Shown: positions 1 to 6,452 of the stretch, piece by piece
Numbering within the stretch: position 1 is the stretch's first letter
Layout: each line of letters begins with the position of its first letter
Assembly (NCBI GenBank): GCA_900321775.1
Contig: ONXE01000089.1
Coordinates: 1 to 7,864, forward strand
Length of the DNA stretch: 7,864 nt
Direction: 5' to 3'
Source: an uncultured Bacteroidales bacterium
Lineage (GTDB): Bacteria; Bacteroidota; Bacteroidia; Bacteroidales; Paludibacteraceae
Translations under genes and position numbers: made by a program
Notes under the pieces: generated by a model
Seen by the model: the letters and a program-made list of their open reading frames with translations, nothing else
Told to the model about the DNA's origin: nothing
The model's database searches: none

Positions 1-167
1 CCCTCGAGGCTGTCACGTTTCTTGACGCGCGCCTTGACGGTAGTGACCTCGATGTCGTTGGCCTGCAAAATCATCTCCAGTTGCTTCTTGATAACACCGC
101 ATAGTTGCTCCAGTACCGGCAACAATTCGTCGTACTGTTCGAGGAGTATTTGCGTATGCAGGTCCAT
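1..167 (-). CDS. RelA/SpoT-type (p)ppGpp synthetase, N-terminal part (runs off left edge)
   Basis: Reading the minus strand from an ATG at 167-165 gives 55 codons that stay open to the window edge. The protein begins MDLHTQILLEQYDELLPVLE, an amphipathic helical stretch. At residues 46-56 it has ARVKKRDSLEG, which matches the R-x-K-x-x-x-S-(L/I)-x-x-K entry to the RelA/SpoT synthetase fold (Pfam RelA_SpoT) as it occurs in stand-alone alarmone synthetases. Family members transfer pyrophosphate from ATP to GDP or GTP, making (p)ppGpp in the cytoplasm. The start is supported by its position, three bases after the TAA of the upstream STAS gene, so it probably shares that mRNA. The catalytic Asp and Glu motifs lie outside the window, so activity and a possible hydrolase domain cannot be judged. 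The family call rests on a short match and is good but not certain. Confidence 0.72.
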   Translation of the reverse strand, partial: MDLHTQILLEQYDELLPVLEQLCGVIKKQLEMILQANDIEVTTVKARVKKRDSLE

Positions 168-170
168 GAT

Positions 171-473
171 TTACTGAATTTCGAAGAGGCTGAGGAAGCC
201 TGTCATCATGAAGACCTGACGGATGTCGGCGTTGATGTTTCGGACGATCACTTTACTGCCGTGCGGCGCGGCTTCCTTGCGGATGCTAAGAAAGATACGC
301 AGGCCCGACGAAGAGATGTAGGCCAAGTCGGTGCAGTCGAGGATAATCTCGCTATCTTTAGCTTCGAGCAGTGGTTTTACGTCCTCGGCAGTTTGCACGG
401 CAGCCGCGGTGTCCAGTCTGCCCGAGAACTTCGCAATCAATTGATTGCCATTGTTTTCAATAGTAGTTGTCAT
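171..473 (-). CDS. STAS-domain anti-sigma factor antagonist (second copy)
   Basis: This 100-residue protein is a single STAS domain, the usual length for the SpoIIAA/RsbV family. Such proteins bind a partner when unphosphorylated and are released when an RsbW-type kinase phosphorylates a Ser; a PP2C phosphatase reverses this. The core IILDCTDLAYISSSGLRIFL spans residues 43-62, and Ser55 aligns with the phosphorylated Ser of SpoIIAA/RsbV. Asp, usual just before that Ser in the Bacillus proteins, is Ser54 here. The C-terminal VIVRNINADIRQVFMMTGF (75-93) is the typical last strand and helix. Its ATG overlaps the TGA of the upstream phosphatase/HATPase gene as ATGA, which implies translational coupling and roughly matched synthesis of regulator and substrate. 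It resembles the other STAS protein at 3865-4167 throughout, with an identical MTTTIE start. What it binds downstream is unknown. Confidence 0.93.
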   Translation of the reverse strand: MTTTIENNGNQLIAKFSGRLDTAAAVQTAEDVKPLLEAKDSEIILDCTDLAYISSSGLRIFLSIRKEAAPHGSKVIVRNINADIRQVFMMTGFLSLFEIQ

Positions 474-2518
474 AGATGTTTAATTAAAGTCAATACATTG
501 GTGTCTTCCTCGCGTCGATAGTGGATTTCGTCCATTAGTTGTCGCACGAGGTGAATGCCCAGTCCGCCTATTTCGCGGTCTTCCGCAGACAGTGTGGTGT
601 CAGCGTTTTCCTTGGTGGTCGGGTCGAAAGGAATACCGTTGTCTGAGACCGTGAAGATGAGTGTCTCGGGTGTCGGTATCTTGGCAAACTCGACTATCAC
701 TCGTCCGCTCCGGCCCGGGTAGGCGTAGAGCATGACGTTGCTGACGATTTCCTCGAGTGCGAGGTTGACGGGCATATTCAGTTCGGCGGGTATGTCGAGT
801 GTTTCAATCCATTCGGAGAGGGTAGGAATCTGCTGGATGTCGTTTCGCATGAAGATAGCGGGTCTCTGGAAACGTATGGCGAGCATGGTGAGGTCGTCGC
901 TTTGTTGCGCATTGCCCACGAAGGCTTCGACGCTTGCCTGCATGGCCTCAACCATTCCGCGCGGACGGCTGTTGGTTTGTTCGGCCAGCGTGGCGAGCAT
1001 GCGTTGTTCGCCAAAGAGTTGGAGTGCGGAGTTTTCTGCTTCGGTCAGTCCGTCGGTGTAGAGGAAAAGCAGGTCGTCCTGCGTCATCCACGTGGTCTGG
1101 TCGCGGAACTCGAATGTAGGCTCAATACCGATGGGAATGTTCGGGATCACGGGCAGGAACTCCATGGCGGCGTTGGTATGTCCGTAGGGGAGATAGACGG
1201 GCGCGTTGTGTCCCGCGTTGCAGTAGTTGAGGATGCCGGTGTCGAGGTCGAGCACGCCGAGGAAGAGGGTGAGGAACATCGTTTGCGTGTTCTGCTCAGC
1301 CAGGGCGGTGTTGATCTCGTTGACGATAGCTGCGGCGTTCTCCTGATGGGCTGTGACGTTTCGGAAGAGCGAACGCGTCATGGACATAACCAGTGCGGCC
1401 GGTACGCCTTTGCCGCTGACGTCACCGATGCAGAAGAAGAGTTTGTTGTGGCGGATGTAGAAGTCGTACAAGTCGCCCCCAACCTCTTTGGCGGGGTTCA
1501 GCAGGCCATAGATGTTCAGGTCGCGTCGGTCGGTGAACGGCGGTGCCACTTTGGGCAGCATGGCCATTTGTATAGCGCGGGCGATGTAGAGTTCGTTCTC
1601 CAGACTTTGGTTCTTGGCCGTGGAGTCCATCAGGCGAAGGATGTTGACACTCGCGCGCCAGATGATGAAGACCAGCAGCGCCAATCCAAGAAACATCATC
1701 AGGCTGATTATCATACCCATGCGGCGTAAGTCGGCGTAGATGACCTCGTCAGGGATGATGATAGAGATCTGCCAGCCTGTGGCGTCGATTTCTTCGTCAA
1801 AGATGGTGTATTTGCGTCCGGGGACGGTGTCCGGTCGTGCCACTATATCCATGCCTTTGGAGGAACTGATGGAGTAGTAGCTGCCCTTGTAAAGTTGCAG
1901 ATATTCAGACAGTTGCTGCAAATAGTCGAGGGAGAGATCCACGCAGATGACTCCCACCACATCGCCTTTTCTGTTGTGCACAGGCTGCGAGTAACTGACG
2001 ACCCATTTCTGCGAGCCGGAATCGTCCAGATAAGGCTCCGACCACATGCCACCCTCGTCTTTCAGGCCGTTCTTGTACCATTCGAGCAGGGTGTAATCGT
2101 GCGCAGCGCTGCCAATCTGGCGGGTGTAGATACTATCCTCACTGATGCGACTGCTGCACGCCTCGAAATAGCGTCCATACTGCGGGAAGTAGTCCGGCAC
2201 GAAGGAGATAGCTATACTGGTGGTGTGCGGAATGGCTTTGACCACCGAACGTGTGGCGGCGAAGATAGAATCGGGGCTGTCCACATATTTCTCCGCCAGC
2301 ATAGCCAAGGCTTTGCCTGCAGTCTCCATTTCGATGGTATGTTTCTCGATCTCGAGTTCGGCTCTGCGCAGTTCGGTCTTGGCGCGATATTCGGCTTCCT
2401 GACGAATGGCGGCGCGGCTGTAGAAATACTGCACGCACGCGGTTGCCTCGAGGACAACTGCCGCCACGAGGATAATCCAAAGGCCCGCATAGGAGCTTTT
2501 CTGTTGTTTCTTTGCCAT
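470..2518 (-). CDS. Membrane Cache sensor - SpoIIE/PP2C phosphatase - RsbW-type HATPase fusion (second copy)
   Basis: The 682-residue protein has a transmembrane helix at about 13-30, a periplasmic Cache-like region (about 35-265, with MWSEPYLDD at 158-166 and VVGVICVDLS at 187-196) and a second helix at about 267-287. No HAMP domain follows, only a short helical linker ending IQMAMLP (316-322). The SpoIIE PP2C domain (about 335-550) has the metal-binding set intact: EVGGD 345-349, GDVSGKG 365-371, YTDG 487-490 and DD 541-542. The C-terminal HATPase (about 555-682) has an N-box E590/N594, G1 motif D626-N-G628 and G2 motif GGLG 651-654. By family knowledge the PP2C half removes phosphate from STAS proteins and the RsbW-like half phosphorylates them or binds a partner. 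A periplasmic signal probably sets the balance. It lies six bases after the outer-membrane gene and overlaps the next STAS gene by four. The membrane-proximal part of the Cache region is about 40 residues shorter than in its paralogue. Confidence 0.93.
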   Translation of the reverse strand: MAKKQQKSSYAGLWIILVAAVVLEATACVQYFYSRAAIRQEAEYRAKTELRRAELEIEKHTIEMETAGKALAMLAEKYVDSPDSIFAATRSVVKAIPHTTSIAISFVPDYFPQYGRYFEACSSRISEDSIYTRQIGSAAHDYTLLEWYKNGLKDEGGMWSEPYLDDSGSQKWVVSYSQPVHNRKGDVVGVICVDLSLDYLQQLSEYLQLYKGSYYSISSSKGMDIVARPDTVPGRKYTIFDEEIDATGWQISIIIPDEVIYADLRRMGMIISLMMFLGLALLVFIIWRASVNILRLMDSTAKNQSLENELYIARAIQMAMLPKVAPPFTDRRDLNIYGLLNPAKEVGGDLYDFYIRHNKLFFCIGDVSGKGVPAALVMSMTRSLFRNVTAHQENAAAIVNEINTALAEQNTQTMFLTLFLGVLDLDTGILNYCNAGHNAPVYLPYGHTNAAMEFLPVIPNIPIGIEPTFEFRDQTTWMTQDDLLFLYTDGLTEAENSALQLFGEQRMLATLAEQTNSRPRGMVEAMQASVEAFVGNAQQSDDLTMLAIRFQRPAIFMRNDIQQIPTLSEWIETLDIPAELNMPVNLALEEIVSNVMLYAYPGRSGRVIVEFAKIPTPETLIFTVSDNGIPFDPTTKENADTTLSAEDREIGGLGIHLVRQLMDEIHYRREEDTNVLTLIKHL

Positions 2519-2524
2519 TTTATT

Positions 2525-3847
2525 TTAGAATCTTGCGGTAAGGAAATTGGGGTTGAATACCAGTTGCACGTACGCCCAGTGCAGCGTGTTGCGGTTAGGC
2601 GTTCGTTTGACTATCTCCATGGTTTTGGTGCCATGCATGTACGTGTATCCGGCGCTGATACTCAGCCATTTGAATGGACGATATTCGGCCGTAAACTCCA
2701 GTTCGTGTCCGAGGAAACGGCTGGGCGCAGAGATAACGTCCACCGAAGTGGCGAGTGCGTGGTAGGTGAGGTTGATGTTGCACTGGTCTTTCCAGAGGAA
2801 CGTGCCTCCGACGTGTGCATCCTGCAAGCCGGGCGAGTAGCCGCCGTAGAACGTCTCCAGATAGAAGAAATCCATTGCTCCGTAGAACTGGTGATGCGAG
2901 GCGTAGAGCAGGTTGAACGAATGGTCGTGTGTCAGGTTCTGCAGGCCTAAGCCTCCCGGGGGCGGAACGGTGTAGTTCTCGTCGCCGCTGAGGATGAAAT
3001 AGCCGGCTCTGGCTTGAACGAATCGGTTGATTTGTGCTTTGCCTTCCGTAGCAAACATCCAGGCGTTGATAGGCAGACCGCGCTCGGAACGTCCCATCTG
3101 GTAGTAGAACGAAGCGTCGAGGTCGATCCACCAGTCCTGCTTGCCGGGGTAGTGGAACTTGACGTATGTTCCGAGGAGTTGTTGGTAGAAGGTCGAGTCT
3201 CTGATAGTATCCGCGCTCTGCATACCCGTGTTGGTGAACAGCAGGGAGGCGCTGAACCAGCGTTTGAAGTCGTAATGATACCAAACTGCCTGCATGTTCT
3301 TGTAGTCCTGCACGCCACCTTTGTAGATGGTGCCACCGAGGGCGTTTTTATAAGTCTGGTTATAGGCTCCCAAGGCATGCACTTTGTGCCCGTGCCCTTC
3401 GTAACCTATCTTCAGACAGTCGTGGTACGCACCCGTCAACGACCAATCGTCAAGACCGATGATACGTTCGTCATCGTAACAGAGGGCCTGTCGTCCCAGT
3501 TTGGCGAAGAGTCCTTTGTAGTCGGTTTGCGCCCAGGCCTCGCGAAGACTGAACACGTTCACTTCATCACCGCCCCACATGTCGGCGTGCTGCGGTGTGA
3601 TCTGTACCTCCAGATACGGTTGTTTGTAGTTGAGGGACAGACGTGTACGTGCCATGATATACGCGGCCATGGTTTGATTGGTATCCGCGAGGGCGCCATT
3701 CAGGTACTCACCGCGGGTCCGCAGCTCAGCGCTCAACGTGAAGACGTGCTTCTTGGTAGAATCGCCGATAACTGTTTCGATGCCACCTTTAGCATGTAGC
3801 GAGAGCGACATGCACAGGATGGATGCTATGAGGAAACACTTCTTCAT
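2525..3847 (-). CDS. Outer-membrane beta-barrel, alginate-export/porin-like
   Basis: The 440-residue protein begins with a Sec signal peptide, with MKK, a hydrophobic core and probable cleavage after LHA at residues 17-19. The Cys in the core is not in a lipobox, so a lipoprotein is unlikely. The rest alternates aromatic and polar residues in short strands and ends NPNFLTARF with a terminal Phe, the usual beta-barrel assembly signal. The stretch GRQALCYDDERIIGLDDW (118-135) resembles the strand/loop GRQ-x-x-x-Y-x-D-x-R-x-x-G-x-x-D-W of alginate-export-type barrels (Pfam Alginate_exp). In Bacteroidota that name does not imply alginate; the likely role is a channel or substrate-specific porin of unknown cargo. 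It sits 17 bases after the first STAS gene and six before the second phosphatase gene, so it is embedded in the signalling operon. That raises the possibility that it admits the ligand sensed by a Cache domain, which is inference only. Confidence 0.85.
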   Translation of the reverse strand: MKKCFLIASILCMSLSLHAKGGIETVIGDSTKKHVFTLSAELRTRGEYLNGALADTNQTMAAYIMARTRLSLNYKQPYLEVQITPQHADMWGGDEVNVFSLREAWAQTDYKGLFAKLGRQALCYDDERIIGLDDWSLTGAYHDCLKIGYEGHGHKVHALGAYNQTYKNALGGTIYKGGVQDYKNMQAVWYHYDFKRWFSASLLFTNTGMQSADTIRDSTFYQQLLGTYVKFHYPGKQDWWIDLDASFYYQMGRSERGLPINAWMFATEGKAQINRFVQARAGYFILSGDENYTVPPPGGLGLQNLTHDHSFNLLYASHHQFYGAMDFFYLETFYGGYSPGLQDAHVGGTFLWKDQCNINLTYHALATSVDVISAPSRFLGHELEFTAEYRPFKWLSISAGYTYMHGTKTMEIVKRTPNRNTLHWAYVQLVFNPNFLTARF

Positions 3848-3864
3848 ATTATTGAGTTTTTTAG

Positions 3865-4167
3865 TTATTCAAAGTCAAAGATGTTGATGAATCCGGTCAG
3901 ACGGAACACGTCTTTGATGTCGTCGTTTACGTTGCGCAGAACCACACGGCTACCGTTGGCTTTGGCGGATTTGAGAATACCCAGCAGGATACGCAGTCCG
4001 GACGAAGCGATATAGGCCAGTTTGGTGCAGTCGATGATCACATCTTTGCCTCCAGTATTGTGCAGTGCGCTCAGTTTCTCTTCCGTTTCCAAAGCGGCTG
4101 CGGTATCCATGTCGCCTTCCAAAGTAGCAACGAATTTGTCTTTGAGTTCTTCGATTGTTGTTGTCAT
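3865..4167 (-). CDS. STAS-domain anti-sigma factor antagonist (first copy)
   Basis: This is a 100-residue single-domain STAS protein of the SpoIIAA/RsbV type. VIIDCTKLAYIASSGLRILL (43-62) is the signature core, with Ser55 at the position phosphorylated in Bacillus homologues; the residue before it is Ala54 rather than the usual Asp. RVVLRNVNDDIKDVFRLTGF (74-93) closes the domain. The gene starts three bases after the TAG of the upstream sensor/phosphatase/HATPase gene, the arrangement expected if that enzyme acts on this protein. It is paralogous to the STAS protein at 171-473. Residues around the phosphosite are nearly the same, but the second helix (about 27-41) and the C-terminal residues differ, which could give each copy its own partner. 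A 17-base A-rich spacer separates it from the outer-membrane gene that follows. Confidence 0.94.
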   Translation of the reverse strand: MTTTIEELKDKFVATLEGDMDTAAALETEEKLSALHNTGGKDVIIDCTKLAYIASSGLRILLGILKSAKANGSRVVLRNVNDDIKDVFRLTGFINIFDFE

Positions 4168-4170
4168 AAT

Positions 4171-6375
4171 CTATAGTTTTTTTGTTAATGTCAATATGTT
4201 TTTTCCGTTAGTACGTTCGTAGTTGATGCTGTCCATCAGTTCGCGGTAGAGAAGTATGCCCAGTCCGCCTATTTGCCTGTCTTCGGCCGCCAGGGTAGTG
4301 TCGGCTTTCTCTTTGGCGGTGGGGTCGAAGGGCACGCCCGAATCGCTGATGATGAAGCGGAGTATTTTCCCGTCGGACTGCATGGAGATGGTGATCTCTC
4401 CTTCGGTAGTGGTGGGATAGGCGTAGTCGATGACGTTGACGACAGCCTCCTCGACGGCCAGCCGCAGTTGTCCGGCCAAAGAGGGCTCTATCTTCATCTG
4501 CTCGGCAACCGTCTTGATGAAGGAGCTGAAGCGTGTCAGTTCGTGGAAGTCGTTTTTGATGACGAGCGTCTCGGAGACAGTACTGTCGAAGCGGGTAGGC
4601 GTGTAGTGGATGACGAGCATGGTGAGGTCGTCATTCTGTTCTTCGCCTGCGACGAAAGCACGCACTTGGCTGCGAACCTCGTCCACGACCTCTTTGGGAT
4701 GCAGGTTCTTCCTTGCGCAGGTTTTCATTGTCTCTTCCACGCGTTTGAGCCCAAACTGCAGGTGCTTGCTGTTCATGGCCTCGGAGAGACCGTCTGTGTA
4801 GAGGAAGATGGTGCTGCCGGCAGTCAGAACCGTCTCTTGTGCTGTGAACAGGGTGTTTTCCAATGCTCCTATTGGCAGGTTGGCGTCGCACTCGAGGCTA
4901 ACGACTTGTGGCTTGTCATTCTCGAAAACAAACGGTTTGTCGTGTCCTGCGTTGCAGTAGCGCAGACGTCCTGTGGGTAGGTCCAGTACGCCGATGAACA
5001 GCGTGACGAACATGTTTTTCTCGTTGTTCTGGCAGGAGGCCTCATTGAGCGCGTACATGATACGGGCGGGATTGTTCTCGTGTGCCGAGAAGGCTCGGAA
5101 AAGCGAATGTGTCACTGCCATCAGCATAGCCGACGGAGCGCCTTTGCCGCTGACATCGCCGATGCAGAAGAACAGTTTCTCGTCGCGGGCGAAATAGTCG
5201 TACAGGTCGCCGCCCACTTCCCTTGCCGGGACAAGCAGGCCGTAGATGTCCGCGTCCTCCAGATACAGTTGTTGGTGCGGTAGCATCGATTGCTGAATCT
5301 CGTTGGCCACGTGTAGCTCGGTGCTAATCCGCTCCTGTTCGGCATGTGCTTTCTCCAGGCGGATGTCGTTGCGTACGAAACGCAGGATGATGAAGGTCAG
5401 AACCACCATCGCCAACAGCATCAGCAGAGAAACGATTCGTCGCATGTGGAGGAGTGGCCCGAACACTTCGTCGTCGTAGCATACCATTGCTATCGTCCAT
5501 TTCTTCGAACCGGTCATCTGGCAGTAGAACACGTGCCCCTTGTATCCATCGTCGGGGTCGCGGAACTGCTTGAAATAGCATTTGTTGTTGATAGTTGTCT
5601 TGGCCGGTATCTTATCGTCGCAGATCACTTTGGCAACGTTTTCCACGCATACTTTGGGCAGTATTTCCTCTTTCGGTCCTACTATCAGGTCGCTGTCTTC
5701 GTCGAGCAGCAGCACATACGAACTGGGGTAGCGGTTGCCTGAATTGAGGGTGTCGCCCAAAAAACTTGTCTCAATGTCGAGGCCCAAAATGGCGATAATC
5801 TGCGATTTGTTGCCATGAATCGGAAAACAGTAGGTGATGAGGTCGCGTGGCTTAACGAGGGAGTCGAAGTACGGTTCACTCCAGTAGTCCCGGTCGTTTT
5901 CCATGACCCATTGGTAAATCTGGCCTTGCGTGTAGTCGTGTTCTTTTCCGCCCAGTTGCTTGAAGACAATCTCATCGTCCTTGCGTAGCGCATATGGCTC
6001 GAACAGACGCCCTTTTTCGGGGTAGAAATACGGAGTGAAAGCTATACCGGCGCACGCCAATTGCGGGTTGAGTCTCAGAATCCATTCTGCCACATCGTAC
6101 ATCGAGTCGGGCATGGCCAAATAGTGCTCCAAGTCCCAGATATGATTGACGAGCGAGTTCTCGCACATGCTCCTGTAGCTATAGAGGAAGGCTTCTTTTT
6201 GCGCCAGTTCGCGCTCGGTATCTTCTTCAAGCTCTATTCCCAACAGGTGGCGGGAGTAATAGTACTGGAAACCCGAGATAAGCACCAGAACCACAGCAGC
6301 CACAACGATGAAGATCAGGTTGGTCTTCACCCTGCGGTTGTTCATCTCTTTGAAGAACTGCTGTAGTCGGTTCAT
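4171..6375 (-). CDS. Membrane dCache sensor - SpoIIE/PP2C phosphatase - RsbW-type HATPase fusion (first copy)
   Basis: The 734-residue protein has a cytoplasmic basic start, a transmembrane helix at about 20-37, a large periplasmic Cache region (about 40-308) and a second helix at about 313-333. The Cache landmarks are FTPYFYPEKGRLFEPY (113-128), DYWSEPYFD (163-171) and IAILGLDIE (194-202). A short helical linker ends NEIQQSMLP (358-366), without HAMP. The SpoIIE PP2C domain (about 375-590) keeps EVGGD 386-390, GDVSGKG 406-412, YTDG 526-529 and DD 582-583, so both metal sites look intact. The HATPase (about 600-734) keeps E643/N647, D678-S-G680 and GGLG 703-706. The family roles are dephosphorylation of a STAS antagonist by PP2C and phosphorylation by the RsbW-type domain; here both are in one chain under one periplasmic sensor. 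It is the first gene after a hairpin-bearing gap and is followed three bases on by its probable STAS substrate. The gene ends in a run of seven A, otherwise unremarkable. Confidence 0.94.
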   Translation of the reverse strand: MNRLQQFFKEMNNRRVKTNLIFIVVAAVVLVLISGFQYYYSRHLLGIELEEDTERELAQKEAFLYSYRSMCENSLVNHIWDLEHYLAMPDSMYDVAEWILRLNPQLACAGIAFTPYFYPEKGRLFEPYALRKDDEIVFKQLGGKEHDYTQGQIYQWVMENDRDYWSEPYFDSLVKPRDLITYCFPIHGNKSQIIAILGLDIETSFLGDTLNSGNRYPSSYVLLLDEDSDLIVGPKEEILPKVCVENVAKVICDDKIPAKTTINNKCYFKQFRDPDDGYKGHVFYCQMTGSKKWTIAMVCYDDEVFGPLLHMRRIVSLLMLLAMVVLTFIILRFVRNDIRLEKAHAEQERISTELHVANEIQQSMLPHQQLYLEDADIYGLLVPAREVGGDLYDYFARDEKLFFCIGDVSGKGAPSAMLMAVTHSLFRAFSAHENNPARIMYALNEASCQNNEKNMFVTLFIGVLDLPTGRLRYCNAGHDKPFVFENDKPQVVSLECDANLPIGALENTLFTAQETVLTAGSTIFLYTDGLSEAMNSKHLQFGLKRVEETMKTCARKNLHPKEVVDEVRSQVRAFVAGEEQNDDLTMLVIHYTPTRFDSTVSETLVIKNDFHELTRFSSFIKTVAEQMKIEPSLAGQLRLAVEEAVVNVIDYAYPTTTEGEITISMQSDGKILRFIISDSGVPFDPTAKEKADTTLAAEDRQIGGLGILLYRELMDSINYERTNGKNILTLTKKL

Positions 6376-6452
6376 ATCTGTCGGATGTTAACTATAGGTG
6401 AGAGTCTCCCGAAGGAGGCTCTCTTCCTATTTACTCTACGCGCGTGTACGCG
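6376..6452 (-). other. Intergenic gap upstream of the signalling operon
   Basis: This 77-base gap is the longest non-coding stretch between genes in the window. Besides the UUCG hairpin it contains a short inverted repeat, ACGCG/CGCGT (6438-6442 and 6449-6453), that touches the GH57 stop codon. I looked for the Bacteroidota promoter pair TTTG and TAnnTTTG on the minus strand and did not find it; TATAGTTA near 6390 is only a partial match. There is no purine-rich ribosome site before the ATG at 6375. Whether the operon has its own promoter here or is reached by read-through from GH57 is open. Confidence 0.4.
6400..6423 (-). terminator. UUCG-capped hairpin between the GH57 gene and the signalling operon
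   Basis: On the minus strand the RNA reads GAGAGCCUCC, then UUCG, then GGAGACUCUC. This is a ten-pair stem with one G-U pair, closed as C(UUCG)G, an unusually stable tetraloop. It falls about 30 bases after the GH57 stop and about 25 before the next start. No U-tract follows (the next bases are ACCTATAGTT), so it is not a canonical intrinsic terminator. It could be a weak terminator or attenuator that lowers read-through into the operon, or a 3' end that stabilises the GH57 mRNA. The hairpin is directly visible; its role is inferred. Confidence 0.45.

Larger units (their letters stand above)
1..6375 (-). other. Predicted operon: sensor/phosphatase-STAS-OMP-sensor/phosphatase-STAS-RelA/SpoT
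   Basis: Six genes on one strand follow one another with gaps of 3, 17 and 6 bases, a 4-base overlap, and 3 bases, with no hairpin or promoter-like gap between them. This is strong evidence for a single transcript. Each membrane phosphatase/HATPase gene is followed immediately by one STAS gene, so the unit is two partner-switching modules around an outer-membrane gene, with a predicted alarmone synthetase last. The 3' end of the operon lies outside the window. Confidence 0.75.

Noticed and set aside
105..521. 138-codon open frame on the plus strand covering the STAS gene and the operon's last junction
   Set aside because: The minus strand has a STAS gene and a RelA/SpoT-like start here; the plus translation matches nothing I know.
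902..1729. 275-codon open frame on the plus strand
   Set aside because: It is antisense to the PP2C and HATPase parts of the second sensor, whose catalytic motifs are intact. The translation is rich in Val/Glu/Gly with no recognisable domain.
1895..2950. 351-codon open frame on the plus strand
   Set aside because: It lies antisense across the barrel/sensor junction, both of which have clear domain matches. Its translation shows no family motif or consistent start context. It is a shadow of the GC-rich minus-strand genes.
3014..3799. 261-codon open frame on the plus strand
   Set aside because: It is antisense within the outer-membrane barrel gene and has no supporting motif.
4174..4185. Homopolymer run at the end of the first sensor gene as a programmed frameshift site
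   Set aside because: The seven-A run lies three codons from the stop and the zero frame gives the conserved end LTKKL, matching the paralogue. No frameshift is needed.
5344..5450. Possible HAMP domain after the second membrane helix of the first sensor
   Set aside because: Only about 30 residues separate the helix from the conserved LP motif, too few for HAMP, and the HAMP Pro and Glu positions are not seen. The second copy is the same.
5820..6060. Amino-acid-binding dCache signature in the sensors
   Set aside because: The aromatic landmarks are present, but I could not place the Arg and Asp of the amino-acid motif with the right spacing, so no ligand is proposed.
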